Source of the DNA: Diplosphaera chodatii | Taxonomy: Eukaryota > Chlorophyta > Trebouxiophyceae > Prasiolales > Stichococcaceae | DNA: 64,000 bases | Direction of reading: 5' to 3' | Assembly (NCBI GenBank): GCA_032358165.1 | Contig: JAALGY010000038.1 | Span: 310,001 to 374,000, forward strand | Shown here: positions 33,616 to 44,505 of the stretch, piece by piece | Position numbering within the stretch: the first letter of the stretch is position 1 | How the letters are laid out: every line of letters starts with the position of its first letter | The notes under the pieces: generated by a model | Database searches by the model: none | What the model saw: only the letters and a program-made list of their open reading frames with translations | Told to the model about the DNA's origin: nothing | Program-made: the position numbers and the translations under genes

Positions 33616-35181
33616 ATGCCTTATACCACGGATCTCGCAAGGATTACCAAAAGTAACACGCGCAATCACTGCCAGTTACGCTTGCGCGCCGCGCTTTTGC
33701 CGGCAGACCGTCTCATCTCGCCGCAAAGGCAATCCTGGTCACACCCGTGCGAGTCGCAGCGCCGCAGGCGACGCCGTACAGGGAGTTCGCCTCAGATGCA
33801 GGCAGACTCGGGCAGGCGCAGGTCCTTCTTCGGCCTCAGGCTCCGCAAAACCCAGCAGCAGCCGTCCGATCCCTACTCGTGTGACCAGATGGTGCCCAAC
33901 ATGCGTGAGCAGCGGCGCAGCTCGGATGAAATGGAGACAGGGTGGCAGTCGCACCCGCCACGGCAGGCGTCGGCCGAGGTGCCGATGAGCTGCAGGCACC
34001 CCAGCGACATGTCCTCAGCGACCGACGTATCGTTCGAGGCCGCCCGCCAGGCGTGGCAGCTGCGGCGGGGCGAGGAGGCGCAGCGGCCGCTGCATCAGGC
34101 GCAGTCAGGCGATCTGGACGCCCTGAGGCGACCCTCAGACGGCACGCCGGCGGCTGAGGCCATCCTCAACGGCCGCTTCCGCGTCTTCAGGGACCTGGCC
34201 AAGGGAGAGTCGGGGCTGGTGCAGCAGGCGGTGGACCTGTACACGGGGCAGAGCGTCGCCATCAAATTGATAGACCGCACGCGGCAGCTGTACGACCCCA
34301 AGGTCGTCATCAGGGAGCTGCAGAACCAGTACATGTGCGCGGGGCACCCCAACATTGTGGAGCTGCGGGAGGTGTTTCTGACGGACCAGCACCTGGCCAT
34401 CGTCATGGAGTACGCCGATGGCGGCGACCTGGCGCGGTACACCGATGCCCTGATGCGCTTCACGGGCAAGGCGCTGCCGGAGCCCGCAGCCCGCGCCATC
34501 TTCCAGCAGCTCATGGTGGCCGTGGACTACTGCCACCGCCTGGGCATCGCCAACCGGGACATCAAGCTTGACAACCTGCTGCTGCACGGCGGGTCGCAGC
34601 TGAAGATGGCGGACTTCGGGTTCTCCAAGGACACCCTGGGGCAGTCCACCTGCAAGTCCTCCTGCGGCACCCCGGAGTACATCGCCCCGGAGCTGCTATT
34701 CAGCGGCAAGTACGACGGCACCCGCGCAGACACCTGGTCGTGCGGCGTGACACTGTACGTGCTGCTGACGGGGCGCTTCCCCTTCAGCTGGCCAGAGGAC
34801 GTGGCCCCCGGCGACAGCCACGCGACCAAGGTGCAGCGCATGTTCGCGCGCATCACAGCCGGCTCCTACATGCCCATGACCGAGGTGTCGATGGGGTGCC
34901 GCGACCTGATCGCGCGCATGCTGGTGCCGCAGCCGCAGCACCGCGCGACGGCCGCGGAGGTCATGCGCCACCCCTGGTTCCGCTTCGGGTTTGTCGAGCC
35001 GCTGGCCAGCATGAACGACGTGCTGCTGGCGCGCGCGGCCGCGGGGGCGGAGGGCCCCCACCCCTGCCGCCAGACGCCCACCGAGCTCGTCAGCATGGTC
35101 ATGTCCTCGAAGGCGGCCCGGCCCGCGTCGGAGCGCCCCGCGCGGCGACGGCACGGCAAGGTACCCGGCGCCTACGAGTGA
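33616..35181 (+). CDS. SnRK2-like Ser/Thr protein kinase, intronless
   Basis: One uninterrupted exon of 521 codons, a contrast to all its neighbours. An N-terminal region of about 185 residues is Arg/Ser/Gln-rich and low complexity. The kinase domain spans about residues 187-460. The P-loop region is RDLAKGESGLVQQAV, the ATP lysine is Lys217 in SVAIKLID, and the hinge follows VMEYADGGDL. The catalytic loop is ANRDIKLDNLLL (Asn313-Arg314-Asp315, so His of HRD is Asn), then ADFGFSKD with Asp333. The activation segment ends GTPEYIAPELL, followed by ADTWSCGVTLYVLLTGRFPF and the final HPWFR. The order and wording match plant and algal SnRK2-type stress kinases. The conserved Arg and Asp argue for activity. 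The ATG at 33616 is the first in frame; the ATG at 33796 is a plausible alternative start. Confidence 0.9.
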   Translation: MPYTTDLARITKSNTRNHCQLRLRAALLPADRLISPQRQSWSHPCESQRRRRRRTGSSPQMQADSGRRRSFFGLRLRKTQQQPSDPYSCDQMVPNMREQRRSSDEMETGWQSHPPRQASAEVPMSCRHPSDMSSATDVSFEAARQAWQLRRGEEAQRPLHQAQSGDLDALRRPSDGTPAAEAILNGRFRVFRDLAKGESGLVQQAVDLYTGQSVAIKLIDRTRQLYDPKVVIRELQNQYMCAGHPNIVELREVFLTDQHLAIVMEYADGGDLARYTDALMRFTGKALPEPAARAIFQQLMVAVDYCHRLGIANRDIKLDNLLLHGGSQLKMADFGFSKDTLGQSTCKSSCGTPEYIAPELLFSGKYDGTRADTWSCGVTLYVLLTGRFPFSWPEDVAPGDSHATKVQRMFARITAGSYMPMTEVSMGCRDLIARMLVPQPQHRATAAEVMRHPWFRFGFVEPLASMNDVLLARAAAGAEGPHPCRQTPTELVSMVMSSKAARPASERPARRRHGKVPGAYE

Positions 35182-36178
35182 TGAGCTCCAGGGCTGACAG
35201 GCGGAGTTGCGTTGCCGGGTGTACGTGCGGGGCGCCCTGTGCCGGGCGGTCGGGCATGACCGTCCGAGTACAGAGAATTGCAGTTCTTAGGTCGCAGCAT
35301 GGGCGGCATCTCACGCCAGCTTGCGTGATGAGCTCGGCCTTCTGTTGCTGTGGCAGCTGATGCAACTTGAGCTACCCATCATCAATCAAGCTTGCTCAGC
35401 AATAGTTTCCTACGTTTCATGTGTTTGCATCGGGACGCTGGATCAGGGTTTTGCTATGCAGTTCATTCTGATGAAGCCCTCTTAGGGTAGTTGTGAGACT
35501 TGGGTTATCCGACCAGCCGCCTGCCACCGTTATACCTTGCTGTCACGTACACGAACGTCCCTTCTCTGTGACCTACTACCTGCTCGATACAATGCAGTGG
35601 GGGAGTGTGAACAGATTCAGGCTACATGAGACCGGACCTCCATGACATGTATGCCGCAAGCGGTTGATGGAATGAAGTACCAATACTTACACGGTCTACA
35701 TGTTGTATGTGCACCAAATCTTGCAGCCCTTCATTGGTGGTGCAAGCAGCTGATATCGTAGTCCATGCCTTGCCGATCTCATACTTGCTTGTCCAGTGCC
35801 CTTCTTCTAAACACCCTCTGCCCACTTGCTTGACAAACGCCAGCAATACCGTACTTCACGTCAGTCAAGAGCCCCAGCCAGCATACTGAGACCATATGCG
35901 TCAGAACCCACACAAGTCAGATGCGCTCCCTATGAGTCCCGCCATTCCAGATCGTAAGTGTACAGTGTGCTGGATGGCGGCGACCCATGCTGGCATGTCA
36001 GATGTAGCAAAGAAGTCACTTCAACACATTCCCAGAATCCCCCCACTTCGTGTCAACAAATCATGATTACGCCAGGCTGCAGCCGCTGGCTGCGCCAAGG
36101 GAAGCAGCACGCTCCGCCAGGCTGTGGCTTGCACTGCGATCGACCTCCCAAAAGCGTGCTGGGCGCAGGACTGAGCGC
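35182..36178. other. Intergenic, convergent 3' flanks of the two kinases
   Basis: About 1 kb between the stop codons of two tail-to-tail kinase genes, presumably both 3' UTRs. It is less GC-rich than the coding DNA. A TGTAA on the minus strand at 35687-35691 lies about 490 nt past the second kinase's stop. No gene is seen. Confidence 0.55.
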
Positions 36179-39100
36179 TCAGCAGCGGGCACCGCAGTCC
36201 CAGGTCGGGCCCTGCGACAGGCGCCTGCTGCTTCCCGCCGCCGCGCCGCTGACCAGCTGCGCCAGCGCCCGGTCCGACAGCCGGCAGCCGTCGCCGCCGC
36301 CGCCGCCCGCCGAGCTGCACAGCAGCGCCGCGTTCACGTCCCGCAGGCGCGGCGACAGGCCCTGCAGCACAAAATGCGACGCGCTGAGACGGCCAGATTC
36401 TTGGACGAGCTTGCTCCCAAAGCCTGTGCGAGGCACTCGTAGAGGCGGTGTATGAGGTCTGCCATTGTCGGACCTGCCACGACAAGTATGAGGTTGTCAA
36501 GCAGTCTGTGGTGCCTGCGGCGGGTGCCACATGTGCAAGCAGAAACAGACCCACCTGCGTGAACCAGGGGTGGCACAGCAGGTCGTCCAGCGGCAGCCGG
36601 TCCGCCGGGTCGGGCCGCAGCATGCCGTGCAGCAGGTGCCGCACCTCCGGGCTCAGCTGCAGCGCACGCAATCTAGTCATTCAAGATTACTGCCAGAACT
36701 CATCAGCCGGTCCCATGCTTTTGACAGGTTGTCAGAGTACCAGCAGACGGGTTCATGCCGCCCGCAAATGACACTGCCCCCTAAACGGTCAGCCTTGTCA
36801 GTGACAGACTATTTCAAACTCAAAAGGCATGACGCGAGTGTGACTCACGTGGGGGACGGGCGCGTAGCGGCCGGCCACGATGCGCAGGAACATGGACTGC
36901 AGCGCCTTCTGGGGCGGCTGGCCGTCGTCGCCGGGCCGCGTGAAGGGGAAGCCCCCCTGCAGCAGCACGTACAGCGACACGCCCGCCGCCCACACGTCCG
37001 CCGCCTGCCCGCAGTACTCCGCCCCGTACAGCACCTGCACCGTGTGTCACTAACAGCTCAGCCCGGTGGCATGCACCGAACAGTCATCCAGCCTGTGGCA
37101 ACAGTGGCTACGCTGCTACCACTGGCGCCCCTGCTTCCGCGCTCGGCTTGCTGCTTGCCGATATGCCAGGGCGAAGGCGCACACACAGAGCCATCAGAGG
37201 TGCAGGCTTTGGCAGCGCAAGCAGCGATTGCTTGCCCCTAGACCCTGAATCTCAAACCCACCTCGGGGGCCATGTACTCGGGGGTACCGCAGCCGGTGGA
37301 GCAGGCCGCCGCCTGGAAGCGCGAGTAGCCAAAGTCGCACAGCTTCATGACGGGCCGCGCGGCGCCCTCCGGCCAGTGCAGCAGCATGTTGTCCACCTGC
37401 AGGAGTGGAGCTGAAGAGTTGGTGACTCTCTCGTTTGCGGGCTTGTAGCAGGTGTGGCGTGACATGTTTCGTACAACCTGGATGCATGTTGCCCAGACTG
37501 CTGTGCTGCAGACCTTGATGTCGCGCATCGCGATGCCGAGGCTGTGGCAGTAGTCGAGCGCAACGACCATCTGCTGGAAGTACTGCCGCGCCGTCTCCTC
37601 CCGCAGGCCCCGCTTCTGTGCGACGTCAATCACCAGGCGTCAGCAAATGGACGCACCTTCCAATGCACCTGTCAGATTTGCACCAGTGACGCCATGGCAG
37701 CAGTGTTGATACCCCAGGCGGAATTCCTTTGTTTCGCAAGAGGAGTTGCGCAGATCTGGTTTCTGAGCTGCGCACCCCATGGCGGAGGCGCTTGCTGATC
37801 AGGCTGGCCAGGTCGCCGCCATTGCAGTGCTCCATGACGATGGCCAGGTGGCGCGGCGTCACGAACACGTCCTGCAGCCACGAGCACAAGGAAACAGGTG
37901 GGTTGCAGGCACTATTAACGACGTGCGTGGCATGTGGCATCTGGGTAGGGCCACATGCAACCTGCGGACCATGCGAGCACGGCGCCTGCATGGCTCTTGA
38001 GACGACCCTGCAGTACAGGGCAGCCCGAAGGCCGGCGACTCCGCACCAGGAGCTGCACGATGTTGGGGTGGCCGGCGCAGGCGCGCTGGTGCTGCACCTC
38101 CCGCAGCGTGGCCGCCGCGTCCAGCGCCTCCCGCTGCAGAAACTTTATCGCCACCTGCCGCCCCGTGGCCGCGTCCGCCGCCAGCTGCACGAAGCTGTGC
38201 CCGTTCCTGTTTTCAGAAAAGGGGGGCTGAGCTCAGGGCTTGATGAACGGACAGCACACAGCGTTGGGGCGGCATGTCACCATGGCCGTGTGCCCGTCGC
38301 TGGCCGACGCAGCGGGGTGAGACCACGGTCGGGCCAGCTGTGAGGGTGCCCCGCTCACCTGCTGATGTCGGCGACTTTGCTGTAGCGGGAGTGGCCGTGC
38401 AGGGGCTCCTCGGCGGGCGCCGCCACGTCGCACCGCGGCCAGCTGGCGGCGTGGACGTCGCTCAGGTGCGCCGGCGGCGAGCTGCAGCACGAGCCGTCGC
38501 TGTCCGCCGACTCCGCCGCCGCCTGCGGCCGCTGCTGCAGCTGCAGCGCCGGCGCGGCGTGGTGCTCCACCCTGCAGCAGCGAAGCCCCAGGCTTGTCCA
38601 GCAATGCACCACGAGCGCTAGGATGTGCCCTGGGGCGTCGAGCGGGAGGCTCACATGACAATGCAACCTGTACCATGACCCCCAAAGTGCACCCACCCCA
38701 ACCCACCCCCTGCCAGCCAGCCGAGAGATGCCGAGATCGCGCCGCTCACACGGGGCGCCGGCGCGCCAGCCTCCTTCGCAACAGTGTTCAGGATGACATG
38801 ATGGGCGGAAGCAGCCCCATCGGGGCAGGAGGGGGCGCTAGCCGCGGTACGAACATGCGCAGAGTCTGACACTCCGCCCGCGAATACCCGGGGGTGGTTG
38901 CCAGCCTCCTACACCGCCGATCTGCCGTCAACGGCTGACATAGCTGGGTGCATGAGCCTTTGAACAGGTCGCATGTGTGTGTGTCGTGAGCTGGCGTGCC
39001 GATCGCACAGTTTGCATGCGACACAGTCCGAAACGGCCTGCCATCCCCATCGTGCACCTGACACGCGTCGGATTTGGCGCCACGAGCACGCGCCAAAAGC

Positions 39101-39478
39101 GGGCACACAGGTCAAAGTGCATTGATGAAGTATGATTGGGCCACGCAGGCAGCCTGGCGTGCTCCTAGGGAGCTGCACGGAGGGGTTTTGCGGTAACGCA
39201 ACGCGGTGCAGATTTGGGGGAACTATGGGGGCACCAGCTGCCCAGCTGGCTCCGCCGACCTCACGGACGCCGCCCGTGCCCGGCCAGCGACAACAACCGA
39301 GGCGCTGTGAGACCTGGGGCACTCACCACTGCGCCACTGGGTCGGGGCAGGCGAGGGTGTCGGACATTGACGAAAACTGGGAGTCCGAGCTGCACATGCG
39401 GTCCGCCAGCGCGGGCTCCCCGCCGAACGGCGCCGGGTCTGCGGGGCTGACACGCTTGCGGGCCATGCCGAACACCAT
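36179..39478 (-). CDS. SnRK2-like Ser/Thr protein kinase, nine exons
   Basis: Exons: 39327-39478, 38359-38571, 38047-38206, 37776-37871, 37514-37615, 37262-37396, 36849-37034, 36555-36656, 36179-36361; 442 aa, all GT-AG, phases agree. The first about 120 residues are Ser/Pro/Ala-rich. The kinase domain starts KVADISRNGHSFVQLA, with the ATP lysine in RQVAIKFLQRE, then CAGHPNIVQLL, LAIVMEHCNGGDLASLI, and a catalytic loop GIAMRDIKVDNMLL (Met in place of His of HRD). LCDFGYSRF, GTPEYMAPE, ADVWAAGVSLYVLLQGGFPF and HPWFTQ follow. The C-terminal tail of about 70 residues is Gly/Ser-rich. It is close in kind to the kinase on the opposite strand but multi-exonic with a shorter N-terminus, so the pair may be an old inverted duplication with one intronless (possibly retroposed) member. 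The 755-bp first intron (38572-39326) shows nothing else. Confidence 0.88.
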
Positions 39479-40002
39479 GGCCGCGGCGGGCGCTGCAGTC
39501 GCGGCAGCTAAACGGGCGGCACTGCCCACGTGCTGCCTGCCGCCCTATCTGACAAACCGCAGGCTGCGCACGACGGCAAAGCGGCGACACAGATCGCTGA
39601 TGCAATGTCGAAGCGCGTGGGCTGCGCGGCGTGGGGTGGCGCGGTCCGTCTGGCGTTTGAACCAGGGATGAAGCAAACTCGTACAAATCGGCTCTGAGCT
39701 GATCGTCCCGTCAGGTCCAACGGCTTGAGTCCCATCTGCCTAGTCCGGCTGAGTCAGCGAAATTGAGTAATCGTGACAACTGGGGCAGGCCGTCCCCACA
39801 GATGGCAGCCTGCCACTGGTCAAAGCCGGGCAGTGGGGATTGTACCGCGACCGTGAAGTTCCAGGTACCCGACACCCTGACGGCTCTGTGAGGCGTCCAG
39901 CATCCCAGCTGTCCAGCTTCCGTGCCCACTCACAGCTGCCCCAACAGCGGGCTGTTGTACAGACTACCGGTGAGCTGGCTGGCACATTATCATAACCCAT
40001 TA
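39479..40002. other. Intergenic between kinase and ureidoglycolate amidohydrolase
   Basis: About 520 bp containing the promoter of the kinase and the 3' UTR of the amidohydrolase (both minus). No convincing element or gene is visible. Confidence 0.5.
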
Positions 40003-43000
40003 TCACAACTCCGTCCAGTCGGCCGTGTTGCCACCAGCTGTCGACTCTCCCGCCAGCGCAGCCAGCGCGACGGCCAGCGTGCGCACGCCGGCGGCCATGT
40101 GCTCCGGGGTGGCAAACTCGTCCGGGTGGTGGCTGAGCCCCTTCCTGCGCGTCATCAGCAACAGCAGACTTTGGTTCTGGGTGGTGTTCAGCTTGCGGCG
40201 CAGCCCCAGCAGCCTCAGAGTCAGTGCAGCGCTCATGGTCATGCCGGCTGCAGCTGTGCAGCACGGCAAACAACAGCAGGTGGGCACCCGAACTGACCAC
40301 CACCTGCAGGGGATGAAGACCATGCCGACGGGCGCAATCTGCGCCATGAGCCCGCTGTCGTGGTACCCCCGGCTGATCATGCACATGGACGACGCGCCCG
40401 CCGCGTCGGCGCCCGCCTGCACCGCCGCCACGACCTGCAGCAGGCACGACGGTGTGACCGAATGCAAGAGCGGCACAAAGCTGGAGTTGCGGCCGAGAAC
40501 TGCATGCATGTGGCATGGGACGGCGCACAGCAGCCTGCTTTGTCCCTCGAGCCTTCAGTGCGGCCCTGTCAGACACCTGCTGGCTGCTCAGGGGCTCGAT
40601 GCCCTGCCTCCCTGATGCATAACACGCCTTGGTGCGGTGTTGAACGACAGAGCAACATGAGCGCCATCCGCAGCAGCTGCCCACCTGGTCGGCGCTGGTG
40701 GCCGCCGGGTACGCAAACACCGTCTCGGTGCGCAGCCCGCAGCGCCGCCGCGCCGCGATCGCCTCCGCCGCCGAGAAGGCGGCCCGCATGACGCCGTCCC
40801 GCCGCGCATCGTCCGTGTCGCGGATGTCCACGTCCAGGCGCACCTGCATCCCCAGATGTGGCAGCTCACATCTGGTGTCAGGCTGGGATGCATTGCGCGG
40901 TACCAGCAGGCGATGCCTTTCAGACGTCCAGAATGCAGATGCCTTGTGTCGTCAAACACACGCACTTCGAGCTTGCCAGCGTGTTGCGCACCGAGCGGGG
41001 GATGGCGTTGTAGATGTTGGGGTCCTGCTGCCACAGCCCCACCGTCGCCACCGTCTCAGTAGCGCCTGCCATTTGTTTAGAGACGTCATGACACTGCACC
41101 AGTGATGTCAGCCAAAAGGGTCGTGCACTTCAGCCCTGCCTCCGATTCCCCACCTGTGCCCAGGGCCGCCTTCTCAATCTCAAGCGCCAGCTCGGCAGCC
41201 GCCAGCGCGGGATCATTCCTGCGCGCCGCGCACGCCAAGGCCAGACATCAGCTTGCCGAATCGTTGAGCATTGTCCAAGCTGCTGTGACCGATCCGAACC
41301 ACTGTGACGTTTGGCAGGATGGTGCAGCATTCGATGAAAGTGCGAGCTCACCGTGCGCGCATGGGCATGCCGCCGCCGTGGCCGCCGGCGCCGCTGAACT
41401 CGATGCGGATCATGGCCGGCGCCGCTATGGCCGTCACGACCCCGATGTCCTTGCCCCGCTCCTCCAGAAGGGGCCCCTGCTCGATGTGCAGCTCCAGGAA
41501 GGCGTCGATCCTGTGCTCTGGCTTGTGCAGCGTCTGCTCTGCGTACGCCTGTACGAGTCACACCAGAAGGGTGAGGTGGTGCGGGAAGCATGCTGCCTGC
41601 CAGTCTGGGGTAGAACAGCTCATGCTATGCTGCAACGACTGAGCTGCCTGCAGCGGCTGCCAAACATACACGCCTGCTACCCTTGAGTTTATATCTCGGC
41701 ACATGATGATGACACTCACACCGGGATCCTGTACAGAGCGGGGTCGCTACCAAATGATGTACGATGTAGGTACAGACTGTCACCTCACACCTGAGCAGAG
41801 TCTGCGATGTACCCGGCAGCGCGGGCCGCTTGCGCAAAGCTGGTGCCATTCTCGTCCAGCCGCGAGTCCAGGATGTCTGCATCCAGGTGCCCCGAGATGC
41901 CCCGGCTGCACCAACAACGACCAATGCAGTTGAAAGCCAGCAACCACGGCCGTTGGCACGACCTTCGTGCAGGGTCGTTGCACATGGTGCCAGGGTGCAG
42001 AACAGCATGCTGGTGAGTTCAAAGAGGAGCACGGCACCTGCCGAGGCACGGGACGCTGAAGCGTGACGCCTCCTCCGTGGTGAACATGATGACCTCCAGC
42101 GACTTCATCGGCTGGAAGCCTGCATCCTTCAGTGCCTGTCCAGCATACACAGCACTGGTGGACTTCCTTTGACTACTAGAGATGGCCGGTGCTCCAGTGC
42201 GGCAGTGGCATGCTGATCAGCATGCCCGCCTACTGCCAGGACACTGCTGTGAATGCAGAGGACTAACTGCCCGAAATCCAGAGGTCCATCTCGGCACCTG
42301 CACTGCTGCGATGGCGCCGATCACGCCCAGCGCCCCGTCATACGCACCGCCGTTCACGATGCTGTCGGAGTGCGACCCCGACGCGACTGCGCCTGTGGGG
42401 CGATACACAACATGCGGTTGAGAGCAAGTGGTGGTGGGGTCTGCTGCGCCTGCCACTCCCTACATGCCCCAGGTGCAGCAGCAGCTGTTCGAAACTCTTC
42501 TACGCACGGAAAGCTTCATGTGCGGTCCCTAACTGGTGTTGGACTGTGGCAAGCTCTGCGCTACCTGCGCCCGGCTGCGAGCCCTCCCACCGCCCAAAAA
42601 TATTTCCCATGACATCCTCGCGGATGGCCAGCCCAGCCCTTGACATCAGCGCCTTGATGTGCCTACATGCCCCACACCATATCCATAACCTCCATCACAT
42701 AACACCTCCTCAGCAGGCCAAATACACGTCCATGCATCATGATCACGTGCTTCAGCCACGTGCCTGCGGGCCTCTAGATCCCGGTGAGTGAACACGAGGC
42801 GTGTGACGCTGGGGCCCGGCGTGTCTGAGAACGCTGCCAGCTCCATCATCTGTATGTCGTGAGGGATCCCAGTCATGGTGCAATGCCGGTGTGTGAGCGC
42901 ATGTCCCATGGCATGTTGTGCGTCAACAGCGGTCGATGCGTAGTATGGTGCAGCTACAGGAACACAACATATAATGTTGATGCTGTCTAGCGTGAACGTT

Positions 43001-43157
43001 TGATGACTTCGAGAAACAAAGGAGTTACCTGTGCCGCAATGTCCTCGGGAGTAACGTGTTTCAGGATGCGGCTGTGCAGCGCAGCATCCGGTGCTGCAGC
43101 CACAGCTCCTAGAAGTGCTGGCAGCACTGTCAGCAGGCACAGAGCCGCGCTCATCAT
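40003..43157 (-). CDS. UAH: Ureidoglycolate amidohydrolase (M20 family)
   Basis: Last step of ureide breakdown: hydrolyses ureidoglycolate to release ammonium and glyoxylate; binds Mn. Twelve exons: 43029-43157, 42764-42849, 42565-42662, 42298-42392, 42038-42135, 41791-41905, 41352-41548, 41154-41218, 40992-41065, 40685-40843, 40304-40434, 40003-40144; 462 aa. A signal peptide (MMSAALCLLTVLPALLGAVA) fits the ER location of the plant enzyme. The family runs DTPGPSVTRLVFTHRDLEAR, IREDVMGNIFGRWEG, metal ligands in SGSHSDS (His112, Asp114) and AYDG (Asp123), MFTTEEASRF, FLELHIEQGPLLEE, AIAAPAMIRIEFSGAGGHGG, DIRDTDDARR, MISRGYHDSGLMAQIAPVGM and LSHHPDEF. It reads closer to plant UAH than to allantoate amidohydrolase, notably in the EARRHIKALMSRAG segment. 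That segment requires a GC donor for intron 2 (CAG|GCACGT). Other introns are GT-AG. Confidence 0.9.
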
Positions 43158-44505
43158 TGCGATCGGCAGCAACCCCGGTGATCAGCTTGCTCTGATGCGC
43201 TGCGGTGCACAGCTGTGCCATGTGCTGCGGCTGCGCTGCGTGCCGCAGGCCGACCGCCCTCTGCAGCTGATCGCGCATTGTTGTCGAGCATCCAACTGCC
43301 TCCACAATCTACCCGAGGCGCGAGGCCGGCAGCAAAGGTCCAATTTTGGGGGTCCCCGACCCTGGCGCTTTTTGGCAACCCTGCAGTGCCACGTCGGCTT
43401 CGGCCGTCAGGCGCGCCCTGCATTCCAGACATCGCGAGATTCTGGGAGCGGCTCGAACCGTCACAAGAGACACACCTCTGTGCACGTGCGAGAACCAACC
43501 TCTCGCAGAAGGGCACATCTTTGAAGATGTCTGACTGCAGATCGTCCCCAAGCGGGTCCATCTGCATGCAAGCGCGCACATGGGTGGAGGTGAATCAGGA
43601 CGGGCACGGCGCCAGGACGGTGGCGCACACTGATCAGATAAGCTCTTCACAGTTCCAGCACGCATTCAGTCTCAGCGGGACTCACAGCGGCAGCACCCCG
43701 TGCCCAAAGCTGCGCAGGCATCAGCGCATTACCACCGGCAGCATGCGTGCTCAGCATTGAGCAAGGTCTACGGCCTGGTCGTGATCGTTCAAAGTGACGG
43801 TTCTCTGTTCAGCAAGCGCGTGCTGGGCCATCACTTTGGGTCACGACATTGCGTCGTGCCCAGTCCAGATGCTGACAACGGTGAAGTGATGGAACACGAG
43901 ATACAGTCCTGGTGCGATTGCGCAGCCGATTGGTATGACGCAGCCGGCAAAGCGCAACTGTGTTCCAGAATCGACTGCGCCAGCTGCGACAAGACTGGTA
44001 GGTAGAATGCCACCCACCCTGCATTGAACCATCTGACCCAACGACGTGCGTGCCCCGGCACCCCTTGCTGTCGAGGTGTTGGAAAGGTGCCTGTCCTTGC
44101 AATAGGTTGATGGTCCGTACACGTCAGGCGGTATCACATGCCGCTGCCGTGCCGTGTAGGTTCATATGCGAATGTGCTGTGCATGGCAGGACGGCGCTGA
44201 CCAGCGACGCACATTGACAACAGCATGAAGGTCCATGCCGCCAAGCCTTGCCAACAGTATCATCAATTTTGATGCACTGGGTTCCGCCGACGCTCGCGAC
44301 GGTGCTTTGCACAACTCTCTCTTGCGTGACAAGACAGTCCGACTGCAGGCATGCGTGCTAGACACGCCACTTGCCCTCGGAAGCAAGGGGTGCAACGAAC
44401 TGCAGTGGCCATGTCAATGCCAGACAAGCACGCTGCTCTGCTACTGCCAACACAATCACGCCGGCAGGCGGTCCAGCAGTTGCCCACTCCGTGCACCCTG
44501 CTGCT
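43158..44505. other. Intergenic, no gene seen
   Basis: About 1.35 kb between the start of the amidohydrolase and the stop of THO2 (both minus). It should hold the promoter of the first and the 3' UTR of the second. The best open frame (43700-44005, +) starts at GTG, has no family look and no splice support. Confidence 0.55.

Noticed and set aside
40003..43157. Allantoate amidohydrolase
   Set aside because: Same M20 family, but segments such as IREDVMGNIFGRWEG and EARRHIKALM match plant ureidoglycolate amidohydrolase better.
43700..44005. 101-codon plus ORF as a small gene
   Set aside because: It begins at GTG, has no in-frame ATG near the start, no recognisable domain, and lies between two minus-strand genes.
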